From a virus, in IMG/VR virus record IMGVR_UViG_3300011116_000623, positions 1-57,194 of that record: a DNA stretch of 57,194 bases; one strand, written 5' to 3'. Positions 12,133-18,824 of the stretch are shown here, piece after piece (the first letter of the stretch is position 1; each line of letters opens with the position of its first letter). The position numbers and the translations under genes were made by a program. The notes under the pieces were generated by a model that was given only the letters and a program-made list of their open reading frames with translations, searched no databases and was not told the DNA's origin.

Positions 12133-12191
12133 AAAAATAAAAATTCTATTAACATTTTGTTAAATCTAATATTCTAGTCAACTAAGATATT
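12133..12191 (+). repeat. Promoter/operator repeat, copy 2
   Basis: Second copy of the repeat at 11714-11770: TTAACA (12149-12154), 17 nt, TTCTAG, and TAGTCAACTA (12175-12184) in the operator position. It lies 36 bp upstream of the HNH start. Confidence 0.6.
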
Positions 12192-12226
12192 TATCATCAT
12201 AATAACTTTAATTATATACTTGGTCT

Positions 12227-12511
12227 ATGAAGTCAGAGAAGTCTGAAGTCCGAAGGACCAAGGCATATCTGTCTCGATATATTCAAGATTTAAAAAGCAG
12301 GACTCCATGTATGGATTGTAAGGAATCATATCCATACTACGTTATGGATTTCGATCATGTGCGGGGGCGGAAACATAAAAACGTAATGGAACTAATTCCT
12401 ACCTTGTCCAAAAAGAAAATCGATGAAGAGATAGCTAAATGTGAAATCGTTTGCTCAAATTGTCATCGAGTTCGGACACATAGTAGAAAGAGTCGGAAGA
12501 ATGAAAAGTAG
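12227..12511 (+). CDS. Small HNH endonuclease (94 aa)
   Basis: CMDC at residues 28-31, DFDHVRGRKHKNV at about 42-54 and CSNCHRVRT at about 76-84 form a zinc-stapled HNH nuclease domain, with the DH as catalytic pair and the final His in CHR. Free-standing small HNH proteins occur in phages either near the packaging site or as mobile endonucleases. Terminase is not adjacent here. TATACT ends six bases before the ATG and no SD is visible, so the mRNA may be leaderless. Confidence 0.85.
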   Translation: MKSEKSEVRRTKAYLSRYIQDLKSRTPCMDCKESYPYYVMDFDHVRGRKHKNVMELIPTLSKKKIDEEIAKCEIVCSNCHRVRTHSRKSRKNEK

Positions 12512-12567
12512 GTTATTTCTCTCTTGCCTAATCATATGCATAGCTTATGTATTCTTTGCATATATTC

Positions 12568-12577
12568 TAGTTGACTA
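12568..12577. promoter_or_regulatory. Palindromic box TAGTTGACTA (copy 3)
   Basis: Third TAGTYRACTA box, overlapping the stop of the leftward membrane protein gene. It shares the TTCTAG...CTAAGAT flanks with copy 2 but lacks the upstream TTAACA part. Confidence 0.45.
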
Positions 12578-12895
12578 AGATTTATTTACTATAAATGAAT
12601 ATGGGTTTAACTCAGGTAGGCGTAGCTTTTTAGCTAACTTGTTATATCTATAAACTAGATCTTCAATATTTGTATTAGCTTTATTTAAATCATATTCGTG
12701 GGCGGATCTAGAATGTGTTAACTCCGTAGATCCTTTAATCATAATATCAGATGTATACTTAATACAATATTGGGCGGAGGCTAGGGAACTTTTCCTTGCA
12801 TATTGCAATTCATCATTAATCATAACCAATCCTAATCCCATTATTATGATTATTGCAACTAATACTATATTAATCTTATTATGCTTATCTTTCAT
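12575..12895 (-). CDS. Membrane-anchored small protein (106 aa)
   Basis: Residues 1-8 are basic, 9-26 form a hydrophobic helix (INIVLVAIIIIMGLGLVMI), and the rest is soluble and helical. This is an N-terminal anchor with an external or periplasmic-side domain. Leftward gene with promoter TTGACT, 17 nt, TATACT (12905-12933). TATACT ends nine bases before the ATG and there is no SD, suggesting a leaderless message. Function unknown; its position near the lysozyme hints at lysis. Confidence 0.65.
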   Translation of the reverse strand: MKDKHNKINIVLVAIIIIMGLGLVMINDELQYARKSSLASAQYCIKYTSDIMIKGSTELTHSRSAHEYDLNKANTNIEDLVYRYNKLAKKLRLPELNPYSFIVNKS

Positions 12896-12904
12896 ATTAT
12901 ATAC

Positions 12905-12933
12905 AGTATATTATTTATATTGGATAAAGTCAA
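12905..12933 (-). promoter_or_regulatory. Promoter of the 106-aa membrane protein
   Basis: Minus strand TTGACT, 17 nt, TATACT. The start codon begins only nine bases after the -10. Confidence 0.65.
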
Positions 12934-13116
12934 TCCTATTTTCACCCCACCCGTCTTTTTTAAAATACCCCAAATTGGCCTTCTAAGGCCTATATGAGAG
13001 ATTTGTAGGGTTATATGGTGGGTAGATGTGAAATATGGTTAAAGGGGGTCTCTATCTCGCCGAGCACTTTTTTCGCACTTTATTTTTCGAAGCACTATAA
13101 TAACTATTAAGTTCGG

Positions 13117-13401
13117 CTAATTTCTTTCTATAACCATAACAGCAATTGTTACCGCAGTATTAGGATCTTCAGATATACCGTATAGTCTATCTTTAAAATT
13201 CATATTTTCTAATATAATTGGGGGGCCATCATGTTCAACCCGAATGCCATAATTTGTAGTAGATACATTTATATCTCCAACTAAGACATGTTTATTAGAG
13301 CTGGTATTTGTTAATATTATAGTGTAGTGAGAGTCTACCTCATCAGAAAATGTTAATTCTATTGGTGTGTTTTGCAAGCTTAAATTTTTAGTTCTAAACA
13401 T
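13117..13401 (-). CDS. Hypothetical beta-rich protein (94 aa)
   Basis: Unrecognised. The product consists of short beta strands (PIELTFSDEVDSHYTIILTN, HVLVGDINVSTTNYGIRVEHDG) typical of small Ig- or galectin-like virion decoration proteins. Virion role is inferred only. Promoter TTGGGT, 17 nt, TATAAT (13408-13436) ends six bases before the ATG, so the transcript is probably leaderless. Confidence 0.65.
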   Translation of the reverse strand: MFRTKNLSLQNTPIELTFSDEVDSHYTIILTNTSSNKHVLVGDINVSTTNYGIRVEHDGPPIILENMNFKDRLYGISEDPNTAVTIAVMVIERN

Positions 13402-13407
13402 AGTCCT

Positions 13408-13436
13408 ATTATACCCTTAATAAACACAAAACCCAA
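13408..13436 (-). promoter_or_regulatory. Leaderless promoter for 13401
   Basis: Minus strand TTGGGT (13431-13436), 17 nt, TATAAT (13408-13413), then six bases to ATG. The -35 hexamer is also the 3' arm of the terminator stem at 13432-13457. Confidence 0.6.
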
Positions 13437-13457
13437 TCAGAGGCGGATCCGATTGGG
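13432..13457 (-). terminator. Terminator overlapping the next promoter
   Basis: CCCAATC/GATTGGG stem. On the minus strand it is followed by TTTTGTGTTTATT. It ends transcription of the 13991-13535 genes and overlaps the -35 of the following gene. Confidence 0.65.
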
Positions 13458-13482
13458 CAGTGTTTACATCTTGCGACGTAAT

Positions 13483-13516
13483 GTACGGGGAACATGTGGG
13501 ATGCTACGACCCGTAC
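13483..13516. other. GTACGGG/CCCGTAC inverted repeat
   Basis: A 7-bp perfect stem with a 20-nt spacer just after the stop at 13535. With the hairpin at 13432-13457 it makes a two-hairpin 3' region. Confidence 0.5.
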
Positions 13517-13534
13517 TTAATTATTATAAAATAA

Positions 13535-13780
13535 TTATTTTTCTAAGTCAAGGACATCCTGCGAAAATTCTGTATCATTTTCTTCAGGTTGTGGGGTAAA
13601 GGATGGGGCAGGTCCTAGGAGGAATCCATCATTATGATATTCAACCATCTTAAAGACCTCATCAGCGCCTACCGATTTCTTTGCTATTAGGGTAAGCATG
13701 TCATATATTCTATGAAGCATAATGTAGGTAACCATTGGTAGGTTATCTTCTAAACTTTGAGATTTCTGTTCTTCAGCCAT
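13535..13780 (-). CDS. Hypothetical protein (81 aa)
   Basis: Unrecognised. N-terminal helix (SLEDNLPMVTYIMLHRIYDMLTLIAKK), Pro-rich middle and acidic end (DTEFSQDVLDLEK). Overlaps the zinc-ribbon gene by eight bases, so it is translated with it. Confidence 0.65.
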   Translation of the reverse strand: MAEEQKSQSLEDNLPMVTYIMLHRIYDMLTLIAKKSVGADEVFKMVEYHNDGFLLGPAPSFTPQPEENDTEFSQDVLDLEK

Positions 13781-13991
13781 TTTCTGCTACCTTTATTTTC
13801 TCTAGTATTTCATCATAGAACTTATTTCCTATGAAATTCTTATAATTACAAGACAAACAATACAAATACTCTTTATCGTCTAAAGTAAGGTTAGGCATCA
13901 GAAGGCCCTGATCCATCGGACATTCAAGTCGTGGAACAAGGCCTTCTTCTGACAAAGCTATATATTTAGATACGGTCTGTATCTTTCTCAA
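13773..13991 (-). CDS. Zinc-ribbon-like protein (72 aa)
   Basis: Starts at TTG 13991 with a good SD (AAGGAG, six bases upstream). Contains LECPMD at about residue 23 and LYCLSCNYKN at about 47, a pattern of phage zinc ribbons where one ligand may be Asp or missing. Ends with a charged helix. Lies nine bases downstream of the lysozyme gene. Confidence 0.65.
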   Translation of the reverse strand: MRKIQTVSKYIALSEEGLVPRLECPMDQGLLMPNLTLDDKEYLYCLSCNYKNFIGNKFYDEILEKIKVAENG

Positions 13992-14000
13992 TATTGCTCC

Positions 14001-14567
14001 TTATGATTTAGGAAACTCTGGGATGAGCTCCTTGGCTTTACCTATTGAGTTAGGCCATGATGACCAATCTTTTCCGCCCTTGGTCATATAATACGTTATC
14101 TCTGCGTTCGTTACTGGATCAAATAATTCCTTATTTGAAACTAAATTGAATTTTTCTTTTCTTGTTATGCCAAGTTCCCCTAGCATATTAATTTGAAAAA
14201 TTCCGTAAGATTTATCACCAGTTGATTTATTGTCATTTAAAGCCATCGGTCTCCCATTGGATTCTACACGAGCAATTGACCAAGCTGTTTTTAAAGCAGT
14301 TCCTTCAAATCCTACAGCCCAAAGTAAATCTTTTAAATCCTCTGGTGTAAGCATTTCTGAACTACTATAAGTATCATTGCTGAACTTATTTATTATTTCT
14401 CTTTTTAGTTGTTTTTCGGTTTTCTGTATCTTTTCAGGTACAGTTGTTAAAGCTTGAGTAATAGTTGGCCCAGGCTGGACGGAAAATAAGAATAATGTTA
14501 TCATTCCTATATAAGCCCAGTTATGAGCAACATCGCTCAAACGCAGTTTGATTCTCTCCATTGGCAT
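14001..14567 (-). CDS. Membrane-anchored lysozyme/transglycosylase-like protein (188 aa)
   Basis: A hydrophobic segment at about residues 15-35 (NWAYIGMITLFLFSV) could be a signal or anchor. Residues about 85-180 show the SLT/lysozyme pattern: IARVESNGRPMAL with the catalytic Glu, then SYGIFQINMLGELG, then LFDPVTNAEITYYM and WSSWP. It should cleave peptidoglycan, as a lysin or a cell-wall-penetration enzyme. Promoter TTGACA, 18 nt, TACTAT lies upstream in the divergent gap with the glycosyltransferase gene, and an AAAGGAGG SD is present. Confidence 0.85.
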   Translation of the reverse strand: MPMERIKLRLSDVAHNWAYIGMITLFLFSVQPGPTITQALTTVPEKIQKTEKQLKREIINKFSNDTYSSSEMLTPEDLKDLLWAVGFEGTALKTAWSIARVESNGRPMALNDNKSTGDKSYGIFQINMLGELGITRKEKFNLVSNKELFDPVTNAEITYYMTKGGKDWSSWPNSIGKAKELIPEFPKS

Positions 14568-14590
14568 TTCCTCCTTTAGAGATAACGAAC

Positions 14591-14637
14591 TATAATAGTA
14601 GCATTAATTAGCAAAGCGTGTCAACCTGGTTGACCAG
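14591..14637. promoter_or_regulatory. Divergent promoter region with CTGGTTGACCAG
   Basis: Minus strand: TTGACA (14619-14624), 18 nt, TACTAT for the lysozyme. Plus strand: TATAAT (14591-14596) may serve the glycosyltransferase. The inverted repeat CTGGT-TG-ACCAG (14626-14637) abuts the leftward -35 and shares the GTTGAC core with the TAGTYRACTA boxes, so it may bind the same regulator. Confidence 0.5.
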
Positions 14638-14646
14638 AAAGATTTA

Positions 14647-15633
14647 ATGAATATTTCATTTTCTACACCAGTTGTAAACATACGAGGCGAAACTGGATAT
14701 GGATATGCGGGTAGAAGCATAGTTAATTCATTAAACTCTCTAGGACATTTTGTTCCATTTCAAGATCCTAAATCTCCAGTACAATTAAATTTTTCACAAC
14801 CAGACTTATTTAAGTTGCATAGAGGACAATACCAAATTGGTTATACTCCATGGGAATCAACAATTGTTCCTAAGCGATGGCACGACATGATAAATCATTG
14901 TGATGAATTCTGGACAACATCTGATTGGTGTGCAAATGTATTTGAAGATAATGGATTTAAGAATGTTAAAGTTTTTCCTCATGGAATTGACCCTATGTGG
15001 ACTAGTAGAAAAAGACAAAGAAAAGAAACTTTAAAGTTTTTGCATATTGGAGAACCAGCGCCTAGAAAAGGCGGACAAATGGTGGTAGATGCATTTTCAT
15101 ATTTATTTGGAAATAAGCCAGAATACTCTTTAACCATTAAATGTTTTAATCAAAATAGCACTAGAATATATAATAACTATATAGATAAAAATATAATTGG
15201 TCTACCAAATGAGCTATATAACAATATATATATAAACACTAAAGTTTTAAAAGATGAAGAATTAGTAAAGTTATATCATGACCATGATGTTTTAGTCTAT
15301 CCGACCTATGGAGAAGGCTTTGGATTTATTCCTCTACAAGCCTTGGCGACTGGAATGCCAACAATAACAACATATGATTGGGCACAATATCAAAATTATA
15401 TTGGTCCACTAAAATTAAAGTCGGAAATTGTAGACTCACCTTGGGATTATATGCATGAAGGTAAAGTATTTGAGCCAAACTATAAACATCTACTTGAACT
15501 TATGAGAGATATAGATTTAAATTTTAAGGCTTATTCTGCATATTACTATACTCAGTCAACTAAGATACATCAAGAATATAATTGGTTACAGTTGACCAAT
15601 AATGCATTTGATCATATTTTTAAAAAGTTTTAA
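14647..15633 (+). CDS. GT4-family glycosyltransferase (328 aa)
   Basis: GT-B fold. N-terminal GETGYGYAGRSIVNSL is the glycine-rich acceptor-side loop. IGEPAPRKGGQMVVDAF starts the C-terminal Rossmann domain. YPTYGEGFGFIPLQALATGMPTI is the sugar-nucleotide site. The usual EX7E motif reads E...Q here, so the second acidic residue is changed. It would transfer a sugar to an unknown acceptor, perhaps fibre proteins or host surface glycans. Weak SD (AGAAAG). Confidence 0.85.
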   Translation: MNISFSTPVVNIRGETGYGYAGRSIVNSLNSLGHFVPFQDPKSPVQLNFSQPDLFKLHRGQYQIGYTPWESTIVPKRWHDMINHCDEFWTTSDWCANVFEDNGFKNVKVFPHGIDPMWTSRKRQRKETLKFLHIGEPAPRKGGQMVVDAFSYLFGNKPEYSLTIKCFNQNSTRIYNNYIDKNIIGLPNELYNNIYINTKVLKDEELVKLYHDHDVLVYPTYGEGFGFIPLQALATGMPTITTYDWAQYQNYIGPLKLKSEIVDSPWDYMHEGKVFEPNYKHLLELMRDIDLNFKAYSAYYYTQSTKIHQEYNWLQLTNNAFDHIFKKF

Positions 15634-15640
15634 TAACCCC

Positions 15641-15669
15641 TTCCCTCTATAAAAAAAGTTTGATACACT
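15641..15669 (+). promoter_or_regulatory. Promoter of the reductase gene
   Basis: TTCCCT, 17 nt, TACACT with TGA before the -10 (extended -10). Similar in form to the fibre promoter at 34800-34828. Confidence 0.55.
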
Positions 15670-15720
15670 TAGATCTCACCCAAATTTAAATTAAACCGCA
15701 AGGCGGAGAAAAAGGTCTAT

Positions 15721-17655
15721 ATGTCATCAGTTATTGAAAACCCATACGAAAACTTTATTGCATTGTCAAGATATGCAAGATGGATTCCAGAAGAGAATAG
15801 AAGAGAAACTTGGCAAGAGACTGTAGACAGATATTTTGTTTTTATGTTAGATCATTTATTTCGTGAGCATTCATACGAGCCATCTGAAAAATTAATCAAG
15901 GAATTAAAAGACGCAGTTCTTAAAAGAAATGTTATGCCCTCAATGAGATCGGTAATGACAGCAGGCGCAGCATTAGAGAGAGACCATGTTGCAGGATATA
16001 ATTGCTCATTTGTTCCAGTAGATAATCCACGCTCATTTGATGAAACCATGTATATTCTTATGTGTGGAACTGGAGTAGGATTTTCTGTAGAATATAAATA
16101 TATTAATAAACTTCCAGCAATCCCAGAATCATTTGAAAAATCTACAACAACAATTGTAGTTGAGGATTCTAAGCAAGGTTGGGCAAAAGCATATCGTGAA
16201 TTGCTTGCGCTACTTTGGACAGGACAAATTCCTTCAATTGATGTAAGCAAACTTCGTCCAGCAGGAGCAAGATTAAAAACTATGGGGGGACGCTCATCTG
16301 GACCACAACCATTAATTAATCTTTTTGATTTTACAATTGCTAAATTTAAAAATGCAGCAGGTCGTCAGTTTAAACCAATTGAAGCACATGACATTATGTG
16401 TAAGATTGGTGAGATTGTTGTAGTAGGTGGAGTTCGTAGATCGGCAATGATTTCTCTATCTAATATTAATGACATTGAAATGGCTGCCGCTAAATCAGGT
16501 AATTGGTGGGAAAATAATTCACAAAGAGCATTGTCAAATAACTCTGTTGCGTATTCTCGCAAACCAGAAATGGCTCAATTTATAGCAGAATGGAAAAACC
16601 TATATGACTCAAAGTCAGGAGAACGTGGAATCTATAATGTTGCAGCAGCACAATCACAAGCTGCTAAATATGGACGAAGGGATCCTGAAATACACTATGG
16701 AACCAACCCTTGTTCGGAAATTATTTTACGTCCTTATCAGTTTTGTAATCTTTCAGAAGTCGTATTACGTGAAAAAGATACAGTTGAGGATGTACAAAAT
16801 AAAGTACGCCTTGCTACAATTCTTGGCACCTGGCAATCAACATTAACTGACTTTAAGTATCTTCGTAAAATTTGGAAAGATAATACTGAAGAAGAACGTC
16901 TACTTGGAGTATCTTTAACAGGTCAATTTGGCCACAAATTCTTTTCTGGAAAAGAAGGTTTAGATAAGCTAGAAAAGACTTTAATTGATTTGCGTGAACA
17001 TGCAAGATCTGTAAACAAAGAAGAGGCAGGTAAAATAGGCATATCAGAGTCTGCCGCAATTACTTGTGTTAAGCCTTCGGGAACAGTATCTCAATTGGTT
17101 GGCGTATCTTCAGGAATGCATCCATGGCATTCATCATATTATATTCGTACAGTTCGTGGTTCAAAGGGAGACCCAATTTCTACATTTTTGAAAGAAGTTG
17201 GAATTCCCGTAGAAGATGATGTAATGAAACCAAACGATACATATGTATTTTCATTTCCAGTAAAAGCACCAGAGGGTGCAATTGTTAGAAATGATTTAAC
17301 AGCACTAGATCATTTAAATATTTGGCTGGTATATCAACGTGCTTGGTGTGAGCATAAGCCGTCTATCACAGTTTCTGTAAAAGAAGATGAGTGGATGGAA
17401 GTTGGTGCTTGGGTGTACAAGCATTTTGATGAAGTATCAGGAATCTCGTTCTTGCCACATTCAGATCACTCATATAAGCAAGCTCCATATCAAGAAGTTT
17501 CTGAAATTGAGTATTTGCAATTAGTTGCAAAAATGCCATCCAGTATTAGATGGGAAGATTTATCATTTTATGAAACAGAAGACGGAACATCTGGAACTCA
17601 AACACTTGCCTGTACATCAGATGGCAATTGCGAGATTGTGGATATTTCAGCTTAG
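15721..17655 (+). CDS. nrdJ: Adenosylcobalamin-dependent ribonucleotide reductase, class II
   Basis: Reduces ribonucleotides to deoxyribonucleotides for phage DNA synthesis using coenzyme B12 radical chemistry. Seen: NCSFVPVD with the first redox Cys (about residue 98), GTGVGFSVE, GGVRRSAMISLS, then NPCSEIILRP with the radical Cys and Glu, CVKPSGTVSQLVGVSSG, and a C-terminal CTSDGNC pair. At 644 aa it is close to the monomeric RTPR type, slightly short. It starts with ATG; the SD is likely GGCGGAGAAAAAGG. No thioredoxin or small subunit is adjacent, as expected for class II. Confidence 0.95.
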   Translation: MSSVIENPYENFIALSRYARWIPEENRRETWQETVDRYFVFMLDHLFREHSYEPSEKLIKELKDAVLKRNVMPSMRSVMTAGAALERDHVAGYNCSFVPVDNPRSFDETMYILMCGTGVGFSVEYKYINKLPAIPESFEKSTTTIVVEDSKQGWAKAYRELLALLWTGQIPSIDVSKLRPAGARLKTMGGRSSGPQPLINLFDFTIAKFKNAAGRQFKPIEAHDIMCKIGEIVVVGGVRRSAMISLSNINDIEMAAAKSGNWWENNSQRALSNNSVAYSRKPEMAQFIAEWKNLYDSKSGERGIYNVAAAQSQAAKYGRRDPEIHYGTNPCSEIILRPYQFCNLSEVVLREKDTVEDVQNKVRLATILGTWQSTLTDFKYLRKIWKDNTEEERLLGVSLTGQFGHKFFSGKEGLDKLEKTLIDLREHARSVNKEEAGKIGISESAAITCVKPSGTVSQLVGVSSGMHPWHSSYYIRTVRGSKGDPISTFLKEVGIPVEDDVMKPNDTYVFSFPVKAPEGAIVRNDLTALDHLNIWLVYQRAWCEHKPSITVSVKEDEWMEVGAWVYKHFDEVSGISFLPHSDHSYKQAPYQEVSEIEYLQLVAKMPSSIRWEDLSFYETEDGTSGTQTLACTSDGNCEIVDISA

Positions 17656-17664
17656 TAGTATAAT
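17636..17664 (+). promoter_or_regulatory. Promoter of the holin gene
   Basis: TTGTGG, 17 nt, TATAAT, with the -35 inside the last codons of nrdJ. Confidence 0.55.
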
Positions 17665-17671
17665 ATAGGTA

Positions 17672-17709
17672 TTGGGGTAACACCCAAAATTCCTGGGCAC
17701 CGTGCCCAG
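17672..17709 (+). promoter_or_regulatory. Two tandem hairpins in the holin leader
   Basis: TTGGG/CCCAA (17672-17687) and CTGGGC/GCCCAG (17693-17709) lie between the -10 and the AGGAGGT SD. Without U-runs they look more like leader structure or attenuation than termination. Confidence 0.5.
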
Positions 17710-17723
17710 AATTAGGAGGTCTT

Positions 17724-17951
17724 ATGTCAAAACAAGATCTTAACAATGATGGAAAGGTAACAATGCAAGAGAAAATTCTAGCAGCGTTGGCAAGCTATGG
17801 TCGTCACTTTTTAGGTGCAGCCATTGCTCTTTACATGACTGGAAACACTGACCCAGGAGATTTAGTCAAGGGTGGTATCGCCGCATGTCTACCAGTTATC
17901 CTAAAGGCTCTCAATCCAAATGAGACGGCTTTCGGATTTACTAAAAAGTAA
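17724..17951 (+). CDS. Probable holin (75 aa)
   Basis: Short protein with a hydrophobic helix at about 26-44 (GRHFLGAAIALYMTG) and a second at about 50-62 (GGIAACLPVILKAL), a basic C-terminus, and good SD (AGGAGGT). This fits actinophage holins with two membrane segments and a DLVKGG loop. The N-terminus is unusual: DLNNDGKVTMQE matches a DxNxDGxVxxxE calcium-binding EF-hand/dockerin loop. It is followed by a terminator. The enzyme partner may be the leftward lysozyme. Confidence 0.7.
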   Translation: MSKQDLNNDGKVTMQEKILAALASYGRHFLGAAIALYMTGNTDPGDLVKGGIAACLPVILKALNPNETAFGFTKK

Positions 17952-17974
17952 TATAAGTTAAACAGATTAGGATC

Positions 17975-18006
17975 ACTCCTGTGCTAAAATAAGCATAGGA
18001 GTTTTC
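17975..18006 (+). terminator. Rho-independent terminator after the holin
   Basis: 11-bp stem ACTCCTGTGCT/AGCATAGGAGT with one mismatch-tolerant pair, followed by TTTTCCTATT. The tail gene SD (AAGGAG) comes 12 bases later, so partial read-through would be needed unless a further promoter exists. Confidence 0.75.
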
Positions 18007-18027
18007 CTATTCAAGGAGTACTAGCAA

Positions 18028-18375
18028 ATGGCAGGACAAAAAAATTTCGAAGTGGATCAAAATGCCACTTTTACCTTTATTGTTGAATATAAAGACAATA
18101 ATGGTTTGCCCATCAACTTAACTGGAGCAACAGCTAAGATGCAAGTTCGTGACACCAAAGGTGGAACAAAATTAGCATTTTCTTTGACGTCTCCAAGTGG
18201 CGGAATTGTAATTGACCCTGTTAACGGCAAACTTACAATAAAGATAACCCCTACACAAACAAATAAGCTTTTCTATCCAAAATCATCTTACGATATTATG
18301 ATAACAGATAGTAATGCTAATAAGATTAAATTACTAGAAGGGTTTATGACCTTAAGCAGGTCGGTAACAATCTAA
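18028..18375 (+). CDS. Baseplate/fibre Ig-like protein (115 aa)
   Basis: Starts MAGQKNFEVDQNATFTF and reads as a single beta-sandwich (NGLPINLTGATAKMQVRD, SGGIVIDPVNGKLTIKITPTQT, YDIMITDS). This resembles the N-terminal domain of BppU-type baseplate upper proteins. It would attach fibres to the baseplate. First gene of the fibre block. Its TAA overlaps the next ATG. Confidence 0.7.
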   Translation: MAGQKNFEVDQNATFTFIVEYKDNNGLPINLTGATAKMQVRDTKGGTKLAFSLTSPSGGIVIDPVNGKLTIKITPTQTNKLFYPKSSYDIMITDSNANKIKLLEGFMTLSRSVTI

Positions 18376-18812
18376 TGACAGAAACAGTAATAGTAACTGA
18401 AACCGTAAACGATGTAATAATATCCTCACCAGGACCACAAGGACCTAGAGGAAAAAGTATATTAAATGGTACAGGTGCCCCAGCAGCAAATTTAGGCATG
18501 GAGGGCGATTTTTATTATGATAAAGACACTACAAGATTTTATGGCCCAAAGCCAACAGAAACCTCTTGGAGCGGTGCCATCAGTTATTTGCTAAACATGA
18601 CATTTGAATATACTTGGGAATTAACACAGGTTACTGGGCCATCTCAAGGGGTATATTCGGTACAAATTAATCATAATTTAGGAATGAAGCCAAATGTTAC
18701 TGTTAAATCAAGCGCTGGCGACATATTAGAAACTGGAATAGACTATAATAGTAATAATACAATTACACTGACAATGGCTCAACCATTCTCAGGGACAGCG
18801 TACCTGTCTTAA
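18375..18812 (+). CDS. Short collagen-containing tail protein (145 aa)
   Basis: Residues about 15-24 hold a short Gly-Pro-Gln-Gly-Pro-Arg-Gly collagen-like stretch, followed by a GDFYYDKDTTRFYGPK trimer motif. The beta-rich C-terminus (QINHNLGMKPNVTVKS, ILETGIDYN) also occurs, in related form, at the end of the next protein. Probably a trimeric adaptor or short fibre. Confidence 0.7.
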   Translation: MTETVIVTETVNDVIISSPGPQGPRGKSILNGTGAPAANLGMEGDFYYDKDTTRFYGPKPTETSWSGAISYLLNMTFEYTWELTQVTGPSQGVYSVQINHNLGMKPNVTVKSSAGDILETGIDYNSNNTITLTMAQPFSGTAYLS

Positions 18813-18824
18813 GGGAGTTAGAAA

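Noticed and set aside
12227-12511. HNH gene as marker of the packaging (cos) site
   Set aside because: No terminase gene lies near it and there is no evidence for a cos end, so I only call a free HNH endonuclease.
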